Shown here piece after piece: positions 44,536 to 53,048 of a stretch of 64,000 nt of DNA; position 1 is the first letter of the stretch, and each line of letters opens with the position of its first letter. Where the stretch lies: NCBI RefSeq assembly GCF_039538365.1, contig NZ_BAABCA010000003.1:62001-126000 (forward strand), in the 5' to 3' direction. Source of the DNA: Postechiella marina. GTDB taxonomy: Bacteria; Bacteroidota; Bacteroidia; Flavobacteriales; Flavobacteriaceae. The notes beneath the pieces are model-generated. The model had not been told where the DNA came from. It made no database searches and saw only the letters and a program-made list of their open reading frames with translations. Position numbers and translations under genes: made by a program.

Positions 44536-46503
44536 ATGAAGATTATCAAAACAATAATAGTAGCATTAGTAATTCTATTAACAAATCAAATAGGTTACAC
44601 ACAAAAGAAAGACAAAAAAGCTAACCAAATAAAAAGAGAGGCAGAATTTTATAAAATAATTGATGTGCCTATTCCAAAAGACATTAAACTTGAAGTAGGA
44701 GGATTAGCACTAACAGATAACAACAAGTTGGGAGTTTCTACAAGAAGAGGAGAACTTTGGCTAATAGACAAACCATATAGCCAAACTCCAAAATTCAAAT
44801 TATTTGCTCATGGCTTGCACGAAGCTTTAGGATTAGCTTATAAAGATAATGCTTTCTATTTAGCACAACGTGGCGAACTAACTCGATTAGAAGACAATAA
44901 CAAAGATGACGAGGCAGATGCATATAAAACAGTATTTTCGTGGCCACTATCTGGTAATTATCACGATTATTCTTACGGGCCTAAATTTGATAAAAATGGT
45001 GACATGATACTAACCTTAAACCTATCTTGGCTAGGTGGAGGCAATAGTACAATGCGTTGGCGTGGATGGATGATAAAAGTTTCTACTGATGGAGACATGA
45101 CACCTATAGCTACAGGTTTACGTTCTCCTGCCGGGTTTGGTATTAACCAAGAAGGCGATTATTTTTATACCGAAAACCAAGGTGATTGGGTAGGATCTGG
45201 AAGAATGACACATTTAGAATCTGGAAGTTTTGCTGGACATCCTGCTGGTTTAAAATGGTCTAACGACCCTCTTTCTCCTTTAGACCTAAAACCTGAAGAC
45301 ATTGAAGACAACTCTGGTTTATCACTTTACGAATACGCAAAAAAAGCACCTGCTTTAAAAGCACCTGCTATTTGGTTTCCGCACACTATATTAGGTATTT
45401 CTACATCCGATATTATTTATGATACTACTGGTGGAAAATTTGGGCCTTTTGATGGACAACAATTTGTAGGAGACCAAGGCCACAGTAAAATTATGCGTGT
45501 ATTTATGGAAAAAGTAAATGGCGTATACCAAGGTGCTGCGTTTCCTTTTGTTGAAGGATTTTCGTCTGGAGTTTTACGATTAATTTGGGGTAGCGACAAT
45601 AATATGTTTGTAGGAATGACAAGTCGTGGTTGGGCTTCTACAGGTAAAAAAGATTTTGGATTACAGCGTTTAGTTTGGACAGGTAAAACACCTTTTGAAA
45701 TTAAAACTATGAAAGCACTTGATGATGGTTTCGAATTAGAATTCACAAAACCTGTTAATAAGAAACAAGCTGCAAACCTTGCTAATTATAAAATGGCAAC
45801 CTTCACTTATAAATATCACAAAACTTATGGTAGTCCAATTGAAGATCAACAAAACGCCATGGTTCATATGGCTAAGGTTTCTGACGACGGGTTAAAAGTA
45901 AAATTAACTATTCATGGTATGCGCTTAGGGTTTATCCATCAGCTAGAAATCCCTTCTTTACAAGCAACCACAGGAGAAACATTATTACACAAAAAAGCTT
46001 ATTATACATTAAACGAGGTTCCTGGAGGCACATTAAAATCCATGCAAATGGAAATGAAAAAATCAGACAAAAAAATTGAACAACCAAAGCGCGTAACCAC
46101 CATACCGCATGAATGGGGTGAAGACGGTGCAGATGAAAAAATTGTTATAGGAACAGTTACTGGTTTAAAATACGATGCCGAAGAAATTACAATTAATAGA
46201 AATAGTAAAATTGAACTAACCCTTAACAATAACGACGACATGATACACAACGTTGTAGTTACTAAACAAGGGAAGGAAACACCTCTAAAAGTTGGAGAAA
46301 TGGCATTAAAACTTGGTCTTGAAGGTCCAGATTTAAATTATGTTCCTTTTAGCGATTTAGTATTAGCTCATTCTGGCACAGTAGGACCTGAAGGCACAGA
46401 AACCATATACTTTACATCGCCAAGCGAACCTGGAGAGTATTGGATTGTATGTACTTTCCCTGGGCATTCGTTTACCATGAGAACTAAATTAATAGTAAAG
46501 TAA
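44536..46503 (+). CDS. Exported beta-propeller protein with C-terminal cupredoxin, cassette copy 2
   Basis: The 655-residue protein has a signal peptide ending near IGYTQ. It repeats the copy 1 layout: propeller (GGLALTDNNKLGVSTRRGEL, RSPAGFGINQEGDYFYTENQ), a calcium-type loop altered to DNNKDDEAD, a beta-sandwich, a linker with EQPKRVTTIP, and a cupredoxin with His571, Cys639, His644 and Met648. All copper ligands are kept, so the copy looks functional. GDQGHSKIMRVFMEKVNG and GMTSRGWASTGKKDFGLQR are the best-conserved propeller parts. Confidence 0.85.
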   Translation: MKIIKTIIVALVILLTNQIGYTQKKDKKANQIKREAEFYKIIDVPIPKDIKLEVGGLALTDNNKLGVSTRRGELWLIDKPYSQTPKFKLFAHGLHEALGLAYKDNAFYLAQRGELTRLEDNNKDDEADAYKTVFSWPLSGNYHDYSYGPKFDKNGDMILTLNLSWLGGGNSTMRWRGWMIKVSTDGDMTPIATGLRSPAGFGINQEGDYFYTENQGDWVGSGRMTHLESGSFAGHPAGLKWSNDPLSPLDLKPEDIEDNSGLSLYEYAKKAPALKAPAIWFPHTILGISTSDIIYDTTGGKFGPFDGQQFVGDQGHSKIMRVFMEKVNGVYQGAAFPFVEGFSSGVLRLIWGSDNNMFVGMTSRGWASTGKKDFGLQRLVWTGKTPFEIKTMKALDDGFELEFTKPVNKKQAANLANYKMATFTYKYHKTYGSPIEDQQNAMVHMAKVSDDGLKVKLTIHGMRLGFIHQLEIPSLQATTGETLLHKKAYYTLNEVPGGTLKSMQMEMKKSDKKIEQPKRVTTIPHEWGEDGADEKIVIGTVTGLKYDAEEITINRNSKIELTLNNNDDMIHNVVVTKQGKETPLKVGEMALKLGLEGPDLNYVPFSDLVLAHSGTVGPEGTETIYFTSPSEPGEYWIVCTFPGHSFTMRTKLIVK

Positions 46504-46536
46504 TTACCAAACTTAAAAACAGGTATACAAAATTAA

Positions 46537-46566
46537 AAATGCGACTCTTAAAAAGGGTCGCATTTT
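46537..46566 (+). terminator. Terminator after cassette copy 2
   Basis: AAAATGCGACTCTT pairs with AAGGGTCGCATTTT (one T-G wobble) and is followed by further T. It separates copies 2 and 3. Confidence 0.82.
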
Positions 46567-46695
46567 TTTTATGACTGTATTTAAATTCTTGCCTAATTAT
46601 GAACATATGAATCCTTAATTAATAACATTACACCGTTTCTTTATAATAAAATTAAAAACAAACTTTAACTAGCATTAAACAAAATCTCTTGATAA

Positions 46696-48630
46696 ATGAA
46701 ACACACTCTAGTACTATACCTTAGTATATCTGTCTTTTTATTCTTTGGAAGTATCGAAGCACAAAACAAAAACAAAACATCCAAACAGGTAACAGCTATA
46801 CCATACTCTGTAATAAATTTAAACGACTTATCTGCATTTCAAAAAACGGGTAAAAATTGGGGTAATGCCTCAAATGTTTCGATAAATCGATCTAAAGAAA
46901 AAACCATTTTTAGCGAAATAGGAACTGGTATTTTAGTTAATAAAAACAACCAAAGAAAGAATAAACATTTGGTTACAAAATTCGAGCATGGTGATATCGA
47001 ACTAGAATTAGATGTTATGATGCCTCTTGCATCTAACTCTGGAATTTATTTTCAAGGACGTTACGAAATTCAACTATACGATAGTTGGGGTGTAAAGACA
47101 CCAACCTACAAAGACATAGGCAGCATTTACCAGCGTTGGGACGAAAAGCGAGGAAAAGGCAAACAAGGATATGAAGGTACACCAACAAAAATAAATGCAG
47201 CCAAAGCTCCTGGCTTATGGCAACACCTTAAAATAATATTTCATGCTCCTAAATTTGATGCATTAGGCAACAAGACTAAAAATGCTTGGTTTGAAAAAGT
47301 ATGGCTCAATGGCACACTTATTATCGAAAATGCAGAAGTAACAGGCCCAACAAGAGGTGCTAGTTTTCAAAAAGATGAAAAACCTATGGGACCAATAGTT
47401 TTTCAAGGTAATCACGGACCAGTAGCTTTTAAAAATATTAAATACAAACTTTACAATAACAATAATAAAGTAATAATAAACAACCTTAAAGCAACTGTTT
47501 ACGAAAGCCCTAAAAAAATAAAAAAGCTACAAGATATTAATGAATTAAAAAAGGTGAAAGACAAAAATGTAAAAACCATTTCGCCACTTTCTGATATAAA
47601 AAAAAATGCTAAAGAACTTATTGTTTATTCTGGAACTTTAACCATTCCAGAAACATCTAACTATTTATTTGAAATGAAAGCTCTTGGTGGCGGGTTATTA
47701 GCTTTAAACAACAAAACAGCTATTAATATGAATAAAAATAACTTAAAATATTCTAATTATAGTTTTCAAAAACTAGAAAAAGGAGAAATACCTTTTACTG
47801 TTGTTTTTAACCAAACAGCAAAACGTGGCGAACGTGGTTTTGAGCTTTTTATTGAAGGTAATGGCACACAGCGTCAATCTTTACAAGTTAAAAGAATATC
47901 TAAAAGAGAACAATCTTTAATAGATATGCGCTTTTTATTAATAAATCATTCAGACAGCAAAACTATTTCGCAACGCAGTTTCTTAATGCATAACGACGTT
48001 AAAAAAACCCACTGTATTTCTGTTGGTTTCCCTGAAAAAATAAGTTACTCTTACGATTTAGAAACTGGATCTCTATTACAAATTTGGGATAATGCCTTTT
48101 TAAACGCTACACACATGTGGCACTCTAGAGGAAAGGAACAATTGGGTTATCCAGAAGGACAAGTTATCGCTTTTCATGGCGATTCTGATTTTGTATATTT
48201 AAAAAATGACAATTCTCCTTGGCCAAAAGAAAACTACAATACAAAACATCTTTTAGAAAAAGGATTTGAATTAAAAACACCTTTAATACAAAAAGGGTAT
48301 AAATTAGACAACAACAAAAACCCACTATTTTTAAGCGAAATTAAAGGCGCAAAAATTTCTAATAAATTCACCCCTTCAAGTACAGATCGAAAATTAAAAA
48401 GAGACATTACAGTAGATTCTAAAAAAGATATTTGGCTTAAAATATCTGAAGCTTCTACTATTGAAATCGCATCAGATGGCACTTATATTATAGGCGACAA
48501 AAATTATTATATAGATTTTTCTGGCAACGAAAGCTTAACCCCCATTATTCGCGATAACAAACAAAGCAAAGAATTACTTGTAAAAATTCCTGCTGGCAAA
48601 CAAACAATCAACTATTCTATTATCTGGTAA
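46696..48630 (+). CDS. DUF1080 + PA14-like exported protein, cassette copy 3 (no lipobox)
   Basis: The 644-residue protein has the same three-domain order as copies 1 and 2: NSGIYFQGRYEIQLYDSWG, PGLWQHLKIIFHAPKF, YSGTLTIPETSNYLFEM, and the terminal domain with RSFLMHNDVKKTHCISVG and MWHSRGKEQLGYP, ending in YSIIW. The signal peptide ends in FGSIEAQ without a lipobox Cys, so this copy is probably soluble or secreted while the other two are anchored. It is the most diverged copy at the DNA level. The partner propeller gene starts 11 bp downstream. Confidence 0.85.
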   Translation: MKHTLVLYLSISVFLFFGSIEAQNKNKTSKQVTAIPYSVINLNDLSAFQKTGKNWGNASNVSINRSKEKTIFSEIGTGILVNKNNQRKNKHLVTKFEHGDIELELDVMMPLASNSGIYFQGRYEIQLYDSWGVKTPTYKDIGSIYQRWDEKRGKGKQGYEGTPTKINAAKAPGLWQHLKIIFHAPKFDALGNKTKNAWFEKVWLNGTLIIENAEVTGPTRGASFQKDEKPMGPIVFQGNHGPVAFKNIKYKLYNNNNKVIINNLKATVYESPKKIKKLQDINELKKVKDKNVKTISPLSDIKKNAKELIVYSGTLTIPETSNYLFEMKALGGGLLALNNKTAINMNKNNLKYSNYSFQKLEKGEIPFTVVFNQTAKRGERGFELFIEGNGTQRQSLQVKRISKREQSLIDMRFLLINHSDSKTISQRSFLMHNDVKKTHCISVGFPEKISYSYDLETGSLLQIWDNAFLNATHMWHSRGKEQLGYPEGQVIAFHGDSDFVYLKNDNSPWPKENYNTKHLLEKGFELKTPLIQKGYKLDNNKNPLFLSEIKGAKISNKFTPSSTDRKLKRDITVDSKKDIWLKISEASTIEIASDGTYIIGDKNYYIDFSGNESLTPIIRDNKQSKELLVKIPAGKQTINYSIIW

Positions 48631-48640
48631 ACTAAAAAAC

Positions 48641-50635
48641 ATGAAAACGATTAAAAACATATTCGCAATTTTAGTTTTACTTCTAGTAAGCCAATCTGGG
48701 ATTGCACAGAAAAAAAACAAAGTATTAAATAAGGTTTTAGCTGCTAAAGAATCAGAATATTACAAAATAGTTAATGTCCCTATACCTAAAGATATAGAAT
48801 TAGAAGTAGGTGGTTTAGCTTTAACTAACGATAATAAACTAGGCGTTTCTACCAGACGAGGAGAAGTTTGGGTTATTGACAAGCCAAACACAAAAACGCC
48901 AGAATATAAACTGTTTGCTAGTGGCATGCATGAGGTTTTAGGTTTAGCCTACAAAGACAATAGTTTTTTCGCATCGCAACGTGGTGAATTAACCCAATTA
49001 ATAGATGAAGATAATGATGGTGAAGCAGATTTTTATAAAACGTATTTTTCTTGGCCTTTATCGGGCAATTACCATGAGTATTCTTATGGACCACGAGTTG
49101 ATAAAGACGGAAATATGTTTGTGCATTTAAATGTAACTTGGGCAGCTGGCGGACAGAGCTTTTCTAAGTGGAGAGCTTGGTTATTAAAGTTTAGTCCAGA
49201 CGGAAAAATGACTCCTTTTGCTACTGGTTTTCGCTCGCCTGCAGGATTAGGTTTAATGCCTAACGGAGATATTTTTTACACAGAAAACCAAGGTGATTGG
49301 GTGGGCTCTGGTAGAGTAACACATATAGAAAAAGGCGATTTTGTTGGTCACCCAGCAGGTTTAAAATGGTCTAGCGAGCCCAATTCGCCAATAACATTAA
49401 AACCCGAAGATATAAAATCTGATCACCTTTCGCTCTACGAATACGCTAAAGAATTAGACGCTTTAAAAGCCCCAGCCATTTGGTTACCGCATACTATTTT
49501 TGGAACCTCGACTTCCGATTTTATTTATGACAACACCGAAGGAAAATTCGGTCCTTTTGCAGGTCAAGTATTTATAGGCGACCAAGGAAACAGTAGAATT
49601 GTACGTGTTTTTCTTGAAAAAATTAATGGCGTTTACCAAGGTGCAGCTTTTGGTTTTTCTGAAGGATTTGCTTCTGGTGTTTTAAGAATGATTTGGAGTA
49701 ACGACAACAGTATGTTTGTTGGCATGACAAGTAGAGGTTGGTCTTCTATTGGTAGAAAACCTTTTGGATTACAGCGTTTAGTTTGGACTGGAAAAACGCC
49801 TTTTGAAGTTAAAACAATGAAAGCGCTTGCCGATGGTTTTGAATTAGAATTTACCAAACCCGTAGATAAAAAAATGGCACAAGACATTGCAAACTATCAA
49901 CTATCTTCTTTTACATACAAATACCATAAAACTTACGGAAGTCCGATAGAAGATATTAAGGAAGCTATGGTTCACAAAAGCACAGTATCTAAAGACGGAT
50001 TAACAGTAAAATTAACTATTGAAGGGTTGCGGTTAGGGTATATTCATCAAATAGAAATTCCTAAATTAAAATCTTCAACAGGTGAATTACTTTTACACAA
50101 CAAAGGCTATTATACACTAAACGAAGTGCCTGGCGGAAAATTAAAAACCTTTAAAAAAATGGACCACTCCGCGCATAAAAACATGGTTCACAATACTAAA
50201 AAAGTAACAAAACAAGTCAAGCGGGTTACTAAAATACCAACCTCTTGGGGTAAAAATGGTGCAGATAAAAAATTACAGATAGGCACTATTCCTGGCTTAC
50301 AATACAACTTAAAGAAAATAACGATTAATAGAAACGAAAAAATTCAATTAACGCTAGAAAACAGTGACGATATGCTTCATAACATGGTAATTATGAAACC
50401 CGGAGCAGACACACCAACAACAGTTGGCAATATGGCTTTACAACTGGGCTTAAAAGGCCCAGAATTAAATTATGTACCAGACACAGACTTAGTTTTATTT
50501 CACTCTGGAGTTGTTGGTCCAGAAAGTAGCGAAACCATATACTTTACCGCTCCTAGCGAGCCAGGGCAGTATTGGATAGTATGTACATTTCCTGGACATG
50601 CATTTACAATGAGGACTAAATTAATTGTAAAGTAA
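48641..50635 (+). CDS. Exported beta-propeller protein with C-terminal cupredoxin, cassette copy 3
   Basis: The 664-residue protein has a signal peptide ending near SGIAQ, the propeller (GGLALTNDNKLGVSTRRGEV, GDQGNSRIVRVF), a DEDNDGEAD calcium-type loop, a beta-sandwich and a cupredoxin with His580, Cys648, His653 and Met657. The linker before the cupredoxin carries an extra His/Met-rich stretch (507-517, MDHSAHKNMVH) absent from the other two copies, which may bind copper. GDQGH of copies 1 and 2 is GDQGN here. The cassette ends at a bidirectional terminator. Confidence 0.85.
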   Translation: MKTIKNIFAILVLLLVSQSGIAQKKNKVLNKVLAAKESEYYKIVNVPIPKDIELEVGGLALTNDNKLGVSTRRGEVWVIDKPNTKTPEYKLFASGMHEVLGLAYKDNSFFASQRGELTQLIDEDNDGEADFYKTYFSWPLSGNYHEYSYGPRVDKDGNMFVHLNVTWAAGGQSFSKWRAWLLKFSPDGKMTPFATGFRSPAGLGLMPNGDIFYTENQGDWVGSGRVTHIEKGDFVGHPAGLKWSSEPNSPITLKPEDIKSDHLSLYEYAKELDALKAPAIWLPHTIFGTSTSDFIYDNTEGKFGPFAGQVFIGDQGNSRIVRVFLEKINGVYQGAAFGFSEGFASGVLRMIWSNDNSMFVGMTSRGWSSIGRKPFGLQRLVWTGKTPFEVKTMKALADGFELEFTKPVDKKMAQDIANYQLSSFTYKYHKTYGSPIEDIKEAMVHKSTVSKDGLTVKLTIEGLRLGYIHQIEIPKLKSSTGELLLHNKGYYTLNEVPGGKLKTFKKMDHSAHKNMVHNTKKVTKQVKRVTKIPTSWGKNGADKKLQIGTIPGLQYNLKKITINRNEKIQLTLENSDDMLHNMVIMKPGADTPTTVGNMALQLGLKGPELNYVPDTDLVLFHSGVVGPESSETIYFTAPSEPGQYWIVCTFPGHAFTMRTKLIVK

Positions 50636-50670
50636 TTATATACTCTTACAATACATTAAAACAATGCATA

Positions 50671-50705
50671 AAAAAGGCGACACTTATAAAAGTATCGCCT
50701 TTTTT
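50671..50705. terminator. Bidirectional terminator between cassette 3 and the azurin-like gene
   Basis: AAAAAGGCGACACTT (50671-50685) pairs with AAGTATCGCCTTTTT with one mismatch, and A and T tracts lie on both sides. It serves the two convergent genes. Confidence 0.85.
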
Positions 50706-50722
50706 ATACTATAACTTGTAAA

Positions 50723-51238
50723 TTACTCTACAATAAATTTACCTTTCATCATAGCGTAATGCCCTGGAAAACTACATAAGTAATCGTATGTTCCTGCTGC
50801 AGGTGCATCAAACTCTATAGTAGTAGTTTGTCCTGCTCCTATTAAACTTGTATGCACAATAATATCTTCGCTTCCTTTTGGAATGTACTGGTTATCTTTA
50901 GACACTGCAGCTTTTCCTGCAAAAGCAGTAATATTAACACCTTGTTTAAGAAGCACAAAGTTATGTCCCATTACATTAACATCAAGTTTTCCTTTATGTC
51001 TTAATGTAAGTTTTACTTTTTTTCCTGCTTTTACTTTAATTTCAGTTTTATCAAACTGCATTAAATCATTTCCAGAAATTACAATTTCTTCAACCGCACT
51101 TTCAACTTTCTTTTCCTCTTTTTTAACTCCAAGTTTTACTTTCTGTTCTTTTTTCTCTTCTGTCTTTTTTTCGCCTCCACAACTTACTAAAATTGCTAAT
51201 GCAAAAACTGATGCTAATACGTACTTAATCGCTTTCAT
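50723..51238 (-). CDS. Azurin/plastocyanin-like cupredoxin lipoprotein
   Basis: This 171-residue blue-copper electron carrier has lipobox LVSC (Cys20), then a Lys/Glu-rich tether (about 22-50). The cupredoxin domain (about 52-171) has ligands His92 (MGHNF), Cys155, His160 and Met164 (CSFPGHYAMM). The His-to-Cys region and QFDKTEIKVKAGKKVKLTL match azurin. It is probably anchored in the periplasm or on the cell surface and shuttles electrons. It converges on the cassette genes that end in the same fold and could receive electrons from them or from the GMC dehydrogenase, which is inference. Confidence 0.9.
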   Translation of the reverse strand: MKAIKYVLASVFALAILVSCGGEKKTEEKKEQKVKLGVKKEEKKVESAVEEIVISGNDLMQFDKTEIKVKAGKKVKLTLRHKGKLDVNVMGHNFVLLKQGVNITAFAGKAAVSKDNQYIPKGSEDIIVHTSLIGAGQTTTIEFDAPAAGTYDYLCSFPGHYAMMKGKFIVE

Positions 51239-51266
51239 ATATATGGTTTTAATCGTTTTATCAGTC

Positions 51267-51274
51267 CAAATATA
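51267..51274 (-). promoter_or_regulatory. -7 box TATATTTG for the azurin-like gene
   Basis: This is an exact TAnnTTTG match on the minus strand. The predicted start near 51260 would leave a leader of about 22 bases before the ATG at 51238. Confidence 0.5.
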
Positions 51275-51336
51275 AGTATATAAACAATTATTATTGTATA
51301 ATTTTATTCATTGAAAAAAAATAAACTTAAAAATGA

Positions 51337-52914
51337 TTATAAAATATAGTCTGTACTAATAAAATTAGAGGTTTTCTTTTCTAATAATTCGTTTAAAATA
51401 GCATTATTATAATCGTTGTCTTTGGATGCCACAAATGTTCTTATAGAAAAAGATCGCAAAGCATCATGCACACTTAAAGTCCCAAAAGCAGAATCTTTAC
51501 GACCTGTAAAAGGATAAACATCTGGTCCGCGTTGGCAAGAGCTGTTTAAGTTTACACGACATACTAAATTTACCAAAGTATCTATAAGTGGAGACAATGT
51601 ATTTACATTTTTACCAAACAGACTTACTTGTTGCCCATAATTAGAGGCAGCCATATCATCTAAAGGCTCTTCAATATCAGAAAAAGAAACGATTGGTACT
51701 ATAGGTCCAAATTGCTCTTCTTCAAAAACACGCATATCTTTTTTAGTAGGATACATAACAGCTGGAAATATAAAGTTTTCGGTAGTTTCTCCTCCCTTTT
51801 TATTTAAAACAGCAGCTCCTTTTGCTTTTGCATCATCTATTAATTCTTGAATATAAGCTGGTTTTTCTACTTCTGGCAAAGGTGTTAATTTTACTCCTGG
51901 CTCCCACGGATTTCCAAACTTAAGCTGATCGACTTTAAAAGCAAATCGCCTATTAAACTCCTCTACCACAGACTCGTGCACGTACAATACTTTTAGTGCT
52001 GTACAACGCTGACCATTAAAAGATAAGGTTCCTGCTATACACTCTTCTACCGCCAAATCTAAATCGGCATCAGGCAATACAATAGCAGGATTTTTAGCTT
52101 CAAGACCTAAAACCATTCGCAACCTATTACCCTTAGGGTGCTCTGCTTGAAGCGCATTTGCCGATGTACTATTACCTATTAAAGCCAAAACATCTACTTT
52201 TCCAGACTGCATAATTGGTGTTGCAATAACACGCCCTCTTCCATAAACAATATTTACTACGCCTTTTGGAAAACTGTTTTGAAAAGCCTCTAATAATGGA
52301 GAAATAAGTAAAACACCAAGTTTTGCAGGCTTAAAAATAACAGGATTACCCATTATTAAAGCTGGAATAAGTAATGTAAATGTTTCGTTTAACGGGTAAT
52401 TGTATGGGCCTAAGCACAAAACCACACCAAGTGGACCACGACGAATATGTGCGTATACACCAGAATTTTTTTCAAATTTTGCCGAGTCTCTATCTATTTG
52501 TTTGTAAGCTTCAATAGTGTCGTAAATATAATCTACGGTTCTATCAAATTCTTTTTCTGAATCTGGAAGGTTCTTACCAATTTCCCACATTAAAAGTTTT
52601 ACAACTTCTTCGCGTTTGGTTTTCATTTGTTCTACAAATTTTTCCATGCAGGCAATACGGTCTATCACCTTCATGGTTGGCCATTCGCCTTGCCCTTTTG
52701 CGTAAGCATCTGTTGCCGATTTTAAAGCTGACATAGCAGCCTCTCCATCTAACTGAGGTATAGTTCCTAATAAAGTTTGCTTATACGTTTTTGTTGATGA
52801 TATTGTAGAATAAACCTCAGCTGTTTCTCCTGTCCATTGTTTTAATTCTCCATTTACCAAATATGTTTTTTGGTGTACAAGTTCTTTTATTTTGTATGCT
52901 TCTGGAATTTCCAT
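51337..52914 (-). CDS. gapN: NADP-dependent glyceraldehyde-3-phosphate dehydrogenase-type aldehyde dehydrogenase
   Basis: This 525-residue cytoplasmic aldehyde dehydrogenase has catalytic Cys304 (GQRCTALK), Glu272 (LGLEAKNPA), Asn172 (PYNYP) and cofactor Lys195 (FKPAK). The GQRCTA segment and IVLPDADLDLA resemble the non-phosphorylating GapN branch, which oxidises glyceraldehyde-3-phosphate to 3-phosphoglycerate while making NADPH. The N-terminus is longer than in Streptococcus GapN. It stands alone between the azurin-like gene and ilvA. Another aldehyde substrate is possible. Confidence 0.8.
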   Translation of the reverse strand: MEIPEAYKIKELVHQKTYLVNGELKQWTGETAEVYSTISSTKTYKQTLLGTIPQLDGEAAMSALKSATDAYAKGQGEWPTMKVIDRIACMEKFVEQMKTKREEVVKLLMWEIGKNLPDSEKEFDRTVDYIYDTIEAYKQIDRDSAKFEKNSGVYAHIRRGPLGVVLCLGPYNYPLNETFTLLIPALIMGNPVIFKPAKLGVLLISPLLEAFQNSFPKGVVNIVYGRGRVIATPIMQSGKVDVLALIGNSTSANALQAEHPKGNRLRMVLGLEAKNPAIVLPDADLDLAVEECIAGTLSFNGQRCTALKVLYVHESVVEEFNRRFAFKVDQLKFGNPWEPGVKLTPLPEVEKPAYIQELIDDAKAKGAAVLNKKGGETTENFIFPAVMYPTKKDMRVFEEEQFGPIVPIVSFSDIEEPLDDMAASNYGQQVSLFGKNVNTLSPLIDTLVNLVCRVNLNSSCQRGPDVYPFTGRKDSAFGTLSVHDALRSFSIRTFVASKDNDYNNAILNELLEKKTSNFISTDYIL

Positions 52915-53048
52915 AATTGTTTTATTTTAGTTTTTTTGAGTTAAACTAAAGTAAACGAAAATATCCTAAACACCCTTTTAAACACATGCTAATAAGACAA
53001 ATATCTACGAAAACGATTTCGAATACAACTGCTTAGCAACACCTGTTT

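Noticed and set aside
40466..50635. PQQ-dependent quinoprotein or heme c dehydrogenase for the propeller proteins
   Set aside because: No CxxCH heme motif was seen, and I could not identify a PQQ-binding signature, so I left the cofactor open.
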